This document shows, one piece after another, positions 49,457 to 59,375 of a DNA stretch of 62,471 nucleotides. A model generated the notes under the pieces. The model saw nothing but the letters and a program-made list of their open reading frames with translations, was not told the origin of the DNA and made no database searches. Source of the stretch: Halochromatium glycolicum (GTDB lineage: Bacteria; Pseudomonadota; Gammaproteobacteria; Chromatiales; Chromatiaceae). The stretch spans positions 1 through 62,471 of the forward strand of contig NZ_NRSJ01000029.1 of the NCBI RefSeq assembly GCF_016584085.1, read 5' to 3'. The position numbers were made by a program, and so were the translations under genes. Every line of letters begins with the position of its first letter. Within the stretch, counting starts at the first letter, position 1.

Positions 49457-50282
49457 CGCCCGCCAGCGGTCGCCAAGCGGCGCCACGCCCAACGGACACC
49501 CATCCGACGCCGGCCATCAGGTGCGGATGCTGCAGCTCGGCCCGATGCAGAACCTGGTCTATCTCATTGGCGATCGCGCCAGCAGCCGCGCCGCGGTGGT
49601 CGATCCGGCCTGGGACGCGACGGCGATCCTGCACAGGCTCGCCGAGGCGGAGCTGCATCTGACCGATGTTCTCATCACCCATGGCCACGACGACCATGTC
49701 AACGCCCTCGCGGCACTGCTCGGCCGCACCGCACTGCCCGGCCACCGACCCGTGATCCATGTACTGGCCGAGGAGGCCGACTTCTGGCGGCGCGCCGTAT
49801 CGAGCGCGATCAGCGCCCCGGTCCCGGAAGATCGCCAAAGCGAGATCTGGGCGTCCCCGCCGCCGCCGCAGCTACACCGGCATCATGACGGCGACCGCAT
49901 CAGGCTCGGCGCCACCGAGATCACCTGTCTCGCCACCCCCGGCCATTCGCCAGGCGGGGCCTGCTACCGGCTGCCCGGCCAGCTGATCACCGGCGACACG
50001 CTGTTCGTCTACGGCTGCGGCCGCTGCGACCTGCCCGGAGGCGATCCGGAACGCATGTTCCAGTCCTTGCAGCGGCTGAAGGCGGAGATCCCGGACCAGA
50101 CCGCGCTGTTGCCCGGCCATCACTACGCGGCCTCGGCGAGCTCGACCATGGGCGAGCAGCGCCGGGCCAATCCGTTCCTGCACTTCGACGATGCCGAGGC
50201 CTTCTGTGCGTTCCGCGCCGAGCACAACAACCATCGGCATCCGCCCTACAAGCCGGTGCCGCGCGGCTGGAGCGCCTGGTGA
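49449..50282 (+). CDS. MBL-fold hydrolase (ETHE1/Blh-like persulfide dioxygenase or glyoxalase II-like)
   Basis: A 277-residue metallo-beta-lactamase-fold enzyme. Metal motifs are THGHDDHVNAL (HxHxDH), TPGHSPGGACY, TGDTLFVYGCGRCDL and LLPGHHYA. With the YeeE pair upstream this is the bacterial sulfide-oxidation arrangement, in which an ETHE1/Blh enzyme oxidises persulfide to sulfite. The usual rhodanese and ArsR-type regulator are not here. Start ATG 49449. Confidence 0.88.
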   Translation: MDDARQRSPSGATPNGHPSDAGHQVRMLQLGPMQNLVYLIGDRASSRAAVVDPAWDATAILHRLAEAELHLTDVLITHGHDDHVNALAALLGRTALPGHRPVIHVLAEEADFWRRAVSSAISAPVPEDRQSEIWASPPPPQLHRHHDGDRIRLGATEITCLATPGHSPGGACYRLPGQLITGDTLFVYGCGRCDLPGGDPERMFQSLQRLKAEIPDQTALLPGHHYAASASSTMGEQRRANPFLHFDDAEAFCAFRAEHNNHRHPPYKPVPRGWSAW

Positions 50283-50428
50283 GCGGGGTGCGTTCAGACG
50301 CCACCTATCGGTTCAAGATCCCCCGCTCTCGCGCACCTGGATGACGGGGCGCTGGCCGGACTCGCACTCGTGACGCTCGCGGTGATCGCGCTTATCATCC
50401 CTCTGATATGGTCGCTGGAAGGTGGATG

Positions 50429-52462
50429 ATGCGTAAGCAGAACCTGTTCGTAATCGGCCTTGACGACTTCAGGCTGCAGCAGCTCCGGCGGCTACCGCAA
50501 GCGGAGCACTGCGCCTTCCATCCGCTGCTCGAGGTCGAGGCGATCCGCGACGTCGCCCACTGCGACCTGCGCGCGCTGCTCCACGACGCCGCCAACACCC
50601 TCGCCGGCTTCCAGGGCAGCGTCGACGGCATCGCCGGTGACTGGGGCTTCCCGGCCAGCGTGCTGGTGCCGATCCTGGCGGCCCGCTTCGGCCTGCCCTC
50701 AGCGTCGCTGGAGGCGGTGCTCAAGTGCGAGCACAGCTATTGGAGCCGCTGCGAGCAGGCCGCGGTGGTGCCCGACCAGGTCCCGCGCTTCCAGGCGTTC
50801 GACCCGTTCGATGACCAGGTCGCCGAGCAGCTCGGGCTGGAGCCGCCGTATTGGATCCAGTCGTTCGAATCATTCCGCTCCGACCGGATCTTTCCAGTCC
50901 ATCAGCCACAGGACCTGCGCTCGGCGCTCGCCCAGATCCGGGAGGAGGAATCGGTCCTGAGCACATCCTTCCGCTGGCTGCTCCAGAACTTCGAGGTCCC
51001 AGCCGCGATCGCGCAGATGAAGGAGAGCTGCGTAGCCGAGGCGATGGTCGGCGGCACACGCTGCACCCTCGAAGGCTATGTGTACGACGGCAAGGTGCAG
51101 GGCCAGATCCTGAGCGCGCTCGCGTTGGGCGGGCCGGATTCGTCCTTTGTATGCCGCGACGACCAGGCCGGCTCGCTGCAACCGCAGGTCGAGCCTCAGG
51201 TCCTCGCGATCGCGCGCGTGCTGCTGAAGCGGATCGGCCTCGACCAGTCGTTGTTTAAGCTGGAGTTCTTCTACAACCAGCGCAGCGGACAGATCTGGCT
51301 ACTCGAGATCGCCCCCCGCCTCTCGCAGGGCCGTGCCGAGCGCTTCGAGCAGGCGTTCGGCCTCTCGCCGCTCGGCGTCATGGTCGACCTCGCCCTCGGC
51401 CGCGAGCCGGCGGCGCGGACACCGCATGGCAAGCCGCCGTCCCCCGCGCTCCGGCCGGCTGCCGATGACGAGCGCGCCGACGAGTCTTCGCTCGTATCAC
51501 AGACCGAGATCAGCACGCTCGCGGGCTCCGGCCGGCCCGTGCGCGCCGACCTGGAGGTGGCCGGCAGCCGCATCCTGGTGGTCGACGATCAGGAGCACAA
51601 TCGCACCACCCTCGAGACCATGCTGCGCGATGCCGGGTTTCAGGTCGATCTCGCGGGTGACAGCGACGAGCTGTTCGCGCGGCTGCGCCATGCCAAGCCC
51701 GATCTGGTCCTGCTCGATATCCGGCTGCCCGGGGACGATGGCTTCCAGATCTGCGAGCGCCTGCAAGCGGCCCCCGAGCAGGCCGAGATCCCGGTCATCT
51801 TCGTTACCGCGATGCACAAGGACGCCGCGAGCATCGCCCGGGCCTTCGCCGCCGGCGGGGTCGACTTCATCACCCGCCCGTTCTTCCCGGAGGAACTGAC
51901 CGCGCGGGTCCAAACCCACCTGCGCCTGAAGCGCTACCGCGAGCACCTCGAGGCACTGACCCGGGTCGACCCCTTGACCGGCCTGCTGAACCGTCGCGCG
52001 ATGTGCGAACACCTCGAAGCGGAGAAGCGCCGTGCGCAGCGCACCGGCCTGATTTACGCGCTGGTGATAGCCGATATCGACCACTTCAAGCCGGTCAACG
52101 ACAACCACGGCCATCGCTGCGGCGATCTCGTGCTCACCGGTCTCGCGCAGCTCCTGGGCGAGCGGGTCCGGCGCAGCGAGCGCGTCGGCCGCTGGGGCGG
52201 CGAGGAGTTCCTGCTGCTGCTGCCGGACACCGACGCCGCAGGCGCCGCGGTGCTGGCCGAAGACCTGCGCCAGGTGGTGGCCGCAACGCCTTTCTCATGC
52301 GGTGAGCGGACACTGCAGATCACCCTGAGCTTCGGCGTCATGGCCGACAGCGGGGAGCGTCCGCTCGACGCCTGCCTCAGCAAGGCCGACGCCGCCCTTT
52401 ATGCAGCGAAGAACGCGGGCCGCAACTGCTGTATCACCCATGCCGATGCGGCCCGTTGCTAG
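50429..52462 (+). CDS. ATP-grasp-REC-GGDEF fusion, diguanylate cyclase
   Basis: A 677-residue protein. Residues 1-340 look like an ATP-grasp ligase-type domain: DGIAGDWGFPASVLVPILA for the pre-grasp part, then SCVAEAMVGGTRCTLEGYVYDGKVQ and FKLEFFYNQRSGQIWLLEIAPRL, the usual acidic and Asn-like metal-site region. From about 375 comes a receiver domain (RILVVDDQEHNRTTLE, LVLLDIRLPG with the phospho-Asp). Then a GGDEF domain has DPLTGLLNRRAM and an intact GGEEF (WGGEEFLLLLPD). I chose ATG 50429 behind GGAAGG. ATP-grasp domains with signalling domains are rare; a role linking peptide or small-molecule ligation to c-di-GMP is inferred. Confidence 0.85.
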   Translation: MRKQNLFVIGLDDFRLQQLRRLPQAEHCAFHPLLEVEAIRDVAHCDLRALLHDAANTLAGFQGSVDGIAGDWGFPASVLVPILAARFGLPSASLEAVLKCEHSYWSRCEQAAVVPDQVPRFQAFDPFDDQVAEQLGLEPPYWIQSFESFRSDRIFPVHQPQDLRSALAQIREEESVLSTSFRWLLQNFEVPAAIAQMKESCVAEAMVGGTRCTLEGYVYDGKVQGQILSALALGGPDSSFVCRDDQAGSLQPQVEPQVLAIARVLLKRIGLDQSLFKLEFFYNQRSGQIWLLEIAPRLSQGRAERFEQAFGLSPLGVMVDLALGREPAARTPHGKPPSPALRPAADDERADESSLVSQTEISTLAGSGRPVRADLEVAGSRILVVDDQEHNRTTLETMLRDAGFQVDLAGDSDELFARLRHAKPDLVLLDIRLPGDDGFQICERLQAAPEQAEIPVIFVTAMHKDAASIARAFAAGGVDFITRPFFPEELTARVQTHLRLKRYREHLEALTRVDPLTGLLNRRAMCEHLEAEKRRAQRTGLIYALVIADIDHFKPVNDNHGHRCGDLVLTGLAQLLGERVRRSERVGRWGGEEFLLLLPDTDAAGAAVLAEDLRQVVAATPFSCGERTLQITLSFGVMADSGERPLDACLSKADAALYAAKNAGRNCCITHADAARC

Positions 52463-52499
52463 GCGCTGCGACCGCTTTGTCGCTTGCTGAGCAAGCAGG

Positions 52500-53015
52500 T
52501 TACTGGCGCTTGAGCCGCGCCGCTATCCCCTTCAGCGGGATGAACAAGGCCCGCCCCGCCCCTTCCAGATCGAGACGGGAGAACCCATGATGCTCATAGA
52601 AGGCGACGGCCTGGTCGTCTTTGGCATCGACGACCAGAGCGAATGCGGCGATGTCCGACTCGATCACCCTGCGGGCGGCATCCACCAGCATTGCAGAGCC
52701 GAGCCCCTGGCCTCGACATTCCTGATCAACCGCCAGGCGGCCGACCCGCACGGCGGGGATGGCGGGATAAGGCGGAAGCTTGCGTGTTGTCTCGGCAGGA
52801 AGGTCCGGTAAGGCGATATGACAGGCCGAGAGCGTGTAGAAACCGCAGATACGCTCGGAGTCGCTGCAGAGCGCGACGTAGCATGCCGTTAGGCGGCGGC
52901 GGATGTCCTGGGTGACCTGGCGGTGAAAATAACGGTCGAGCGCCTCGACCCCGCAGCAGAACGGATCGCGAGCCCTGTTCCCCAGTGGCTCAGTACGGAA
53001 GGACACGGCATTCAA
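52500..53015 (-). CDS. tacT: GNAT acetyltransferase toxin (TacT-like)
   Basis: A 171-residue GNAT-fold protein. The acetyl-CoA loop is VGRLAVDQECRGQGLGSAML (R/Q-x-x-G-x-G/A), and YEHHGF is the late GNAT strand-helix. Opening with CCGVEALDRYFHRQVTQD is typical of the TacT/AtaT group, which acetylate charged aminoacyl-tRNA. It overlaps the DUF1778 antitoxin gene by 4 bp. Confidence 0.9.
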   Translation of the reverse strand: MNAVSFRTEPLGNRARDPFCCGVEALDRYFHRQVTQDIRRRLTACYVALCSDSERICGFYTLSACHIALPDLPAETTRKLPPYPAIPAVRVGRLAVDQECRGQGLGSAMLVDAARRVIESDIAAFALVVDAKDDQAVAFYEHHGFSRLDLEGAGRALFIPLKGIAARLKRQ

Positions 53016-53284
53016 GCCGGCCCCGCCGTGCGTTTGTAGCGATCAATCGCCCGCTCCATGGCGGACGCGAGAGGCGGCGGATCGATCAGCGCCTGCGCAA
53101 AGCGCAACTGGTCCTCATAGGACAAGGTGATCACGTCGGCTTGAACAACCGTCTTTTCCGCGGCTTGACGCGCTGCGGTGACCACGAAATCCGACAACGA
53201 CCGTCCCTCGATCTCCGCCGCCCGCTTCAAAAGGGCGTGAACGTCAGGACTGACTCGCGCCTCCAATCTTGCCTGTTTGCCCAT
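53012..53284 (-). CDS. tacA: DUF1778 antitoxin (TacA-like)
   Basis: A 90-residue protein with a ribbon-helix-helix start (RLEARVSPDVHALLKRAAEIEGRSLSDFVV). The remaining helix and tail wrap the GNAT toxin. I start at ATG 53284; the open frame to 53362 has no support. A perfect inverted repeat lies 38 bp upstream. Confidence 0.92.
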   Translation of the reverse strand: MGKQARLEARVSPDVHALLKRAAEIEGRSLSDFVVTAARQAAEKTVVQADVITLSYEDQLRFAQALIDPPPLASAMERAIDRYKRTAGPA

Positions 53285-53322
53285 CGTCGAACCTTGCTCG
53301 AAACGCCGACTCTTCGCCAAAA

Positions 53323-53343
53323 TGTACGGTATTATTCCGTACA
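53323..53343 (-). promoter_or_regulatory. perfect inverted repeat, probable tacAT operator
   Basis: TGTACGG, 7-bp AT-rich spacer TATTATT, CCGTACA. The 7-bp arms are perfect and centred about 50 bp upstream of tacA. The AT-rich spacer may be the -10 region. DUF1778 antitoxins repress their own operon at such sites. Confidence 0.75.
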
Positions 53344-53352
53344 TCACAAGAA

Positions 53353-53754
53353 ATGACCGCATCGAAGCATCGCAGACCGCCCCCTCTGGACGAGCTGACC
53401 CGGTTCAACGAGGCCGTCGACGAGTCCCTGCATTGCGACTCTTCCGGTCTCCCGATCGAACTGCAGGCGCAGGCCGAGGACGAGCAGGTCGTCGTCAGGG
53501 TCTACAACCAGGGGCCAGCCATCCCGCACGAGGCCCAGCGCCACCGGTTCGACCCGCCCACCCGCGTCGCGGTCACCCAGGACAAGCGCAACGCCACCGG
53601 CCTCGGCTTGGGTCTCTATATCGCCGGGCAGATCGCTGAGGCCCACGGTGGCACCATCGAGTTGACCGCCTCCCCCGACGAGCAGGGCACGACCTTCACC
53701 GTCACCCTGCCGAGCGAAAGCACCCCGGAGGCGGAGACCACGGGTCTGGTCTGA
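53353..53754 (+). pseudogene. internally deleted histidine kinase
   Basis: About 133 codons. DELTRFNEAVDESL is the segment that precedes HisKA in many kinases. It is joined directly to the end of the ATPase domain (VVVRVYNQGPAIP, then GLGLGLYIAGQIAEAHGG). HisKA with its phospho-His and the N box are missing, so it cannot signal. The deletion is of about 150 residues. It abuts the tacAT operator. Confidence 0.75.
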
Positions 53755-53792
53755 GACGGCGGCATCCGCCGGACCGCCTCGGCCGGCTGGCG

Positions 53793-56700
53793 CTAGTCGG
53801 CGGCGTCCTCCCCGCCCTGTGCGCCGGGCTGCCGCCGTTTGTCCAGCACCGCGAGCAGGTCCTTGATGCGCGCCGGCTTCGGCAGATGATGATCGAAGCC
53901 GGCGGCGTAGGCTTGCTCGCGGTCGCTCGCCTGGCCATAGCCGGTGACCGCGATCAGCACCGCCTCGGCGGTCTGCGGCTGCTCACGCAGCGCCCGCGCG
54001 ACCTCATGACCGTCCATGTCCGGTAGGCCGATGTCGAGCACCACCGTATCCGGTTCGAAGCGCGCGGCCACCGCCAGCGCCTCGCGGCCGCTGTGCGCCT
54101 GCTCGACCGCATGGCCCGCGCCCGTCAGGGCCATCGTCATGCTGGTTACGATATCCGGGTTGTCATCGACCACCAGGATGCGCCGCGCGCCGCCGGTGCT
54201 GTCGCCGCTCCTCGCCTCAACTGGGCCGCTCGCAGCGTGCACCGCACCGCCGGTGCCCGAAGCCCCACCCTCCGTCTCAGCGCGCTCGGCGGCCGCCGAC
54301 CCGGGATTGGACTCAAGCCCGGGCTCGGCTTCGGCTTCGGCTTCGGCTTCGGATTGGGACGCAGCCTCATCACGGGCATCGGCGCGCGCCTCGGCCAGCG
54401 CGGCGGCGGCCTCGGCCGAGCGCGGCAGGCACAGGATCAACTCGCTGCCTGTGCCGGGGCCGTCGCTGCGGGCCTCGGCGCGGCCCCCGTGCAGCTCCAT
54501 GATCCGGCGCACCAGGGTCAGGCCCAGGCCGAGGCCGCTCTTGCCCTGGCCGGGAAGCTGCGGTCCCTGAGTGAAGAGATCGAAGATGCGATCGATCAGC
54601 TCGGGCGCCAGACCGATACCGGAGTCGCCCACCCGCACCTCGGCCTGGCCGTCGATCAGACGGGTCCGCACCTGGATCGCGCCGCCGTGCGGGGTGTACT
54701 TGATGGCGTTATGCAATAGGTTGGTGACGGCCTGGATCAGGCGCACCTGGTCGCCCTGCACCGGCAGCGCGACCTCGGCCTGCTCCACGCTCAGCACCTG
54801 ACCGGCGGCCGCGATCGCCGCGCGCAGATTGTCGGTCGCAGCGGCCACCGGGTCGCGCAGGTCGAGCGGCGCGCTGCAGGCTGATGCGGCCCGATTTGAT
54901 TCGCCCCATATCCAACAGGTCATCGACCAGCCGGGTCAGGCAGCTGAGCTGGCGCTCCTGGATCTGCACCAGCTCGCGCAGCTCGGGGTTGGCCGGCAGC
55001 CGTTGATTAAACAGATCGACCGCGGTGCGCAGCGGTGCGAGCGGATTGCGCAGCTCGTGGCCGAGCGCGGCCAGGAACTCGTCCTTGCGCTGGTCTTCGG
55101 CAAGCAGCTTGGCCTCGGCGCGCTTGCGCTCGGTGATGTCGGTGCACATGCCGACCCAGCCGCAGAGGGAGGCGCCGTCGTTGCGCAGCGGCACCGCGCG
55201 CAGATGGGTCCAGCGCCAGTCGCCGCTGACATGGTGCAGGCGCAGCTCGAGGTCCAGCGGCGCCTCCTCCTGAACGCAACGGCGCCAGCCTGCGCGCGCC
55301 GGCGCCTGATCCTCCGGGTGCACCGCATCAAGCCAGCCCTCGCCGCGGCGGGCGGCCTCGGTCTGACCGGTGAAGGCGCGCCAGGACGGCGATTCGTCGA
55401 CCACCCGGCCCTTGGCATCGGCGGTCCAGACGATCTGCGCCGAGGCCTCGACCAGCGCCCGGAAGCGCGCCTCGCTCGCGCGCAGCGCCAGCTCGGCCTG
55501 CTTGTGCTCGGTGATGTCGACCAGGGTGATCACCACGCCCTGGATCTGATCGCTGGTCGAGCGGTACGGAAGCACGCGGGTCAGGAACCAGGTCCCGTTC
55601 TGGCCCGGGATCTCGCGCTGTACGGGGGTCAGCCGCTCCAGCACTGTGCGCGCGTCCTCCTCGAGCTGCTCGTAGGCGACGAGGCGATGCAGATCGGTCA
55701 GTGGCCGACCGCGGTCGCAGGCGCGGATGTTGAATAGCTCGCCGGCGCGCGGGGTCACCCGCACGATGTGCAGCTGCCGATCGAGGAACAGGGTGGCGAT
55801 GTCGGAGGCCGCCATCAGGTTGTTTAGGTCCGAGCTTAGCTGGGTGAGCTCGGCGACCTTGTGGCGGTTCTCCTGATTGACCATCTGCAATTCCTCGTTC
55901 ATCGACTGCAGCTCCTCCTTGCTGGTCTCGAGCTCCTCCATGGTCGAGCGCAGCTCCTCGTTGGCGGACTGCAGCTCCTCGTTGGAGCCCTTCATCTCCT
56001 CCTGCGATGCCTCGTACTGTTCGATGACCGCGCGCAAGCGCGCGCGGGTGCGCGCGAGCTCGGCGGCGTCTCCCTCGGCCGGCTCGGCGGGCGGCTCCAA
56101 GGCGCTCGGCGCCTGCCCGGCGGGCAGCTCGTCGAAGATCACCAGGCTCAGGCCACCGAGCGCGGGGTCCTGCGAGGGACGCACCTGCATAAGCACCTGG
56201 CGCGGCTCGCCGTCGAGCTCGAGCGCGACCGGTGCCGTGCGCTGCGGCTGGCCGCGCTCGCGCCCCCGGTGCAGCGCTGCCTGCAGCTCCACGCGCAGTG
56301 CCTCGCGAATCAGCTTGAAGAGATTGGCCGATGGCTCACCGCCGGGCACGTGCAGATAGCGCCCGGCGTGTTCGGAGCAGTGCACGACCTTCAAATCCTG
56401 ATCCACCAGCACGCTCGGCGGCGCGAAGCGCTCGACCATGCGCTGGTGCAGCAGGCCGTAGCTGGACGCGGGCTCGGCCGACCGGCCGCCGTCCTGACCG
56501 TCCGCGAGCGTCGTGCGCCAGGTGTTCGGGAACACCGGTAGGCTGGGCTCCGGCGCCGGGACGTTGCGGCGCTTGTGCAGCGCGTGGCGCTTGTCCTCGA
56601 CCTCGAACAGGCCGGCGCGGTCGATGGTTTCGGCCGGACCAAGCCACAGCCAGCCGTTCGGATTCAGCGCATAGTGGAACAGCTCGATGAACTTCTCCTG

Positions 56701-57580
56701 GGTCTCGCGCTGCAGATAGATCAGCAGGTTGCGGCAGACGATCAGGTCCAGATGCGAGAACGGTGGGTCCTTGAGCAGGTTGTGGCTGGCGAAGATGACG
56801 ATCTCGCGCAGCTGCGGGTGGACGCGATAGAAGCCGTCCTCGTTGAAGAAGAAGAAGCGCCGCAGCCGCTCGCCGGAGACGTAGCCGGCAATCGAGTCCG
56901 GATAGAGGCCCTCGCGGGCGCGCGCGAGTGAGCCGTCGTGCACGTCGCTGGCGAAGACCTCGAGCTTGGGCGCTGCCTCCAACCGCCCGGCCTGTTCGAG
57001 GAGCAGCATCGCCAGGCTGTAGGCCTCCTCGCCGGTGGCGCAGCCGACCGACCAGACGCGGATGCTGTCGCCGGCGTCCTTGTCCGCGAACAGTGCCGGA
57101 ATGACCTGATCCTGGATGTGCTCGAAGGTCTCGCCGTCGCGGAAGAAGTGGGTGACGGTGATCAGCAGCTCGTTGCCGAGCGCGCGCACCTCGCCGGGGT
57201 CGTGGCGCAGACGCTCGAGGTAGCGCTCCAGGTCCTCGATGTGATTGAGCTGCATGCGCCGGCGGATGCGCCGCAGCACGGTGGCGGGCTTGTAGCGGGA
57301 GAAGTCCTGGCCGGTGCGCGCGCGCACTTGCCCGAAGAGCGCTTGCAAGACCTTGCGCTCGCGCTGCGCCTGCTCGGCGAGCTCGTCGACCACCGCGACA
57401 CTGGGCTGGGTGCGGATCACGCGCAGGATCTGCTCGGGCATCTGCGCCACCGGCAGGATCAGGTCGACCAAGCCACTGGCGATGGCGCTGCGCGGCATGC
57501 CGTCGAACTCGGCCTCGGTGGGCTCCTAGGCGATGGTCAGCCCGCCGCTCTCCTTGACCATGCTCAGGCCGATGCTGCAC
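53793..57580 (-). pseudogene. decayed CheB-CheR-PAS-histidine kinase-REC hybrid
   Basis: On the minus strand only about 40 codons of CheB remain (SGGLTIA, an in-frame TAG at about 57528, then AEFDGMPRSAIASGLVDLIL). The CheR methyltransferase follows (VWSVGCATGEEAYSLAMLLLE, DPPFSHLDLIVCRNLLIYLQ), then a coiled coil (KGSNEELQSANEELRSTMEEL), two PAS domains and HisKA (GHELRNPLAPL). A frame shift near 54880 separates this from the ATPase (NLLHNAIKYTPHGG, GLGLGLTLVRRI) and REC (RILVVDDNPDIVTSM) parts, which make a second frame of 376 codons. Truncation, amber codon and shift point to a dead gene, though the downstream frame might still be made. The ATPase-REC linker has a 6-bp slippage run. Confidence 0.83.
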
Positions 57581-57589
57581 GGGCCTCAC

Positions 57590-57877
57590 TGGTAATCAGG
57601 CCGGTAATCGAGGAGGCCAATCGTATCCCGCCCAGGCCAGGGCCAGCAGCGGGCGAAGCGCTGAATTACCGCATGGCAGACGCGCAGCTGACAAGCTGGA
57701 TGCGAAGCATTCCTCTCAGGAGGAGCATTCCTCTCAGGAGACGACAGCCTGATCCATGGCCTGACATGCTGCCTACGAGCGGGCATTCATCAACAATGCC
57801 AGGTTTGACGCCTTGACAGAGGCTGCGCCGGAGGCCGCTTATTTTGTCCATTCAGGCGCAGAGAGCCAGGCGCAGAG
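57590..57877. other. intergenic with two small tandem repeats
   Basis: GCATTCCTCTCAGGAGGA (18 bp) occurs twice at 57707-57741, and GGCGCAGAGAGCCA (14 bp) twice at about 57855-57882, the second merging into the 107-bp direct repeat. No gene is supported. Confidence 0.7.
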
Positions 57878-57984
57878 AGCCAAGCGCAAGACCGCCGCGC
57901 TGGGAGCAGATTGGCGATGATCGGTGCATAACAACCATTCGCGGCTCATAAGCCCGATGAAACATTGTGAGGGGGCTGTTTCGC
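57878..57984 (+). repeat. 107-bp direct repeat, left copy (flanks AbrB-PIN cassette)
   Basis: Matches 58801-58907 at 100 of 107 positions with no gaps. It contains GATCGGTGCATAACAACC and CTCATAAGCCC. It lies 105 bp before the antitoxin ATG. Confidence 0.93.
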
Positions 57985-58089
57985 AACTCGACATCAAGTG
58001 GCAACCGCCGGATTCCGGGAAACCGGAATATGTATTAAGATCAGCAGAGACAGTATCGGTCAACGCTATAGCGTACAGAGGTCGTAAGC

Positions 58090-58341
58090 ATGGATCTTGT
58101 GAAGCTGGGAAAGAAAGGCCAAGTAACCATACCCCGTGCCATCCTGCGCTCGGTCGGCCTGAGCGGGGAAACTCCGCTGCTGGTCGAAACCACGCCCGAG
58201 GGCGCAATCTTGCTGAAGCCGGCCGCCGTCTACCCGGTCGAGGTCTATTCGGAGCAGCGAGTCGCCGAATTCGAGCGCGAGAACGCGGTCCCGGAGGATC
58301 TGCAGGCGAAGGTGGGCGCATTGTTAGGTCGGAAAATCTAA
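58090..58341 (+). CDS. AbrB-type antitoxin (VapB-like)
   Basis: An 83-residue protein with MDLVKLGKKGQVTIPRAILR, the AbrB swapped-hairpin start, and a tail (VAEFERENAVPEDLQAKVGALL) that should bind the toxin. The toxin gene starts one base after the stop. Confidence 0.92.
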   Translation: MDLVKLGKKGQVTIPRAILRSVGLSGETPLLVETTPEGAILLKPAAVYPVEVYSEQRVAEFERENAVPEDLQAKVGALLGRKI

Positions 58342-58342
58342 C

Positions 58343-58765
58343 GTGCGCTTGTTTCTCGACGCGAACATCCTGTTCAGTGCTGCCTATCGGGACGGCAGCC
58401 CTGCGTTACTGCTCTTCGAGCTCGCTGCAGCAGGGCGCTGCCGTCTGTTGACCTCGGCATTCGCCTGGGACGAGGCTCAGCGGAACATCGCGCTTAAGTG
58501 TCCGCACCGCACGGTGGTACTCGATGCCCTCAGGGGCCAACTCGACGATGCAGCGGTGCCAACCGCCGCTGCAATCGAGAACGCCGCTCGGCGAGGACTG
58601 CCGGATAAGGATGCGCCAATCCTTGCTGCAGCCTGTGTCGCGGAGGTGGATATCCTCGTTACCGGAGATCGCACCCACTTCGGACACCTCTACGGACAGG
58701 CCGTTGAAGGACTGCAGGTGCTGACGTTGAAGGCGACCTTAGCGCGCTTGCTCGAAGACCCGTGA
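58343..58765 (+). CDS. PIN-domain toxin (VapC-like)
   Basis: A 140-residue PIN protein. MRLFLDANILFSAAYRDGS holds the first Asp, FAWDEAQRNI the Glu, and DKDAPILAAACVAEVDILVTGDRTHFG the last acidic cluster. It starts with GTG at 58343. The pair lies between the 107-bp direct repeats. Confidence 0.93.
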   Translation: MRLFLDANILFSAAYRDGSPALLLFELAAAGRCRLLTSAFAWDEAQRNIALKCPHRTVVLDALRGQLDDAAVPTAAAIENAARRGLPDKDAPILAAACVAEVDILVTGDRTHFGHLYGQAVEGLQVLTLKATLARLLEDP

Positions 58766-58800
58766 ATCGCTCCTGATTTGCGTCCATCCATGCCAACAAC

Positions 58801-58907
58801 AGCCAAGCCCAAGACCGCCGCGCTGGGGGCAGATTGGCGATGATCGGTGCATAACAACCATTCGCGGCTCATAAGCCCAATGAAGCATCGCGAGGGGGCT
58901 GTTCCGC
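58801..58907 (+). repeat. 107-bp direct repeat, right copy
   Basis: Second copy of the 57878-57984 repeat, 36 bp after the PIN toxin stop. It is followed by a short scrap (minus strand, GGLVLDGKLVWLTAGHKAP) and MITE copy E. Confidence 0.93.
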
Positions 58908-58973
58908 TTGGTGCTTTGTGTCCAGCTGTGAGCCAGACCAGCTTGCCGTCAAGCACCAGACCGCCCTGCCTTA

Positions 58974-59130
58974 GGCGATTTCTGTCAAAGCTCATACCGC
59001 CTTGCTGGTCTTTTCGCTCGCCTTCTTCGTCGCGCCGCCGGTCACATAGCCCGGCTATGCTCCCGGCGACGCTCCTCGAAGGCAAACGAACATCCTGCGC
59101 AATTCGGTACGAGCTTTTCCGGCAATCGCC
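58974..59130 (+). repeat. 157-bp MITE-like element, copy E
   Basis: Full copy flanked by TTA on both sides (58971-58973 and 59131-59133). The stretch 59134-59375 holds no supported gene apart from the ribosome site of the next one. Confidence 0.94.
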
Positions 59131-59375
59131 TTATCAGTGTGCACCCGGCTTGCGCCCCGCTTACGCGAGGTGTCGGGCGGGTTGATCTGAACCCTTTGCA
59201 GAATCTTGCAGAATCGGGCACGACTTCGGCAGCTTCGCCCGGCTGAAGCGGCTAAAGCCGCAGCGATAAAGCCATCGCCAAGAAGCCCTCAAGAAGCCGG
59301 CACACTGAGCACGAGCCCGGACATAGCCGGGACAAACTCACAGCCAGGGCACACTCACCCCGCGGAGGAACCATC

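Noticed and set aside
57878..58907. 107-bp repeats around the AbrB-PIN pair as integron attC sites
   Set aside because: AACAACC near one end recalls an attC core, but the required complementary core (GTTRRRY) and folded arms are not present, and the copies are too similar to each other for ordinary attC sites.
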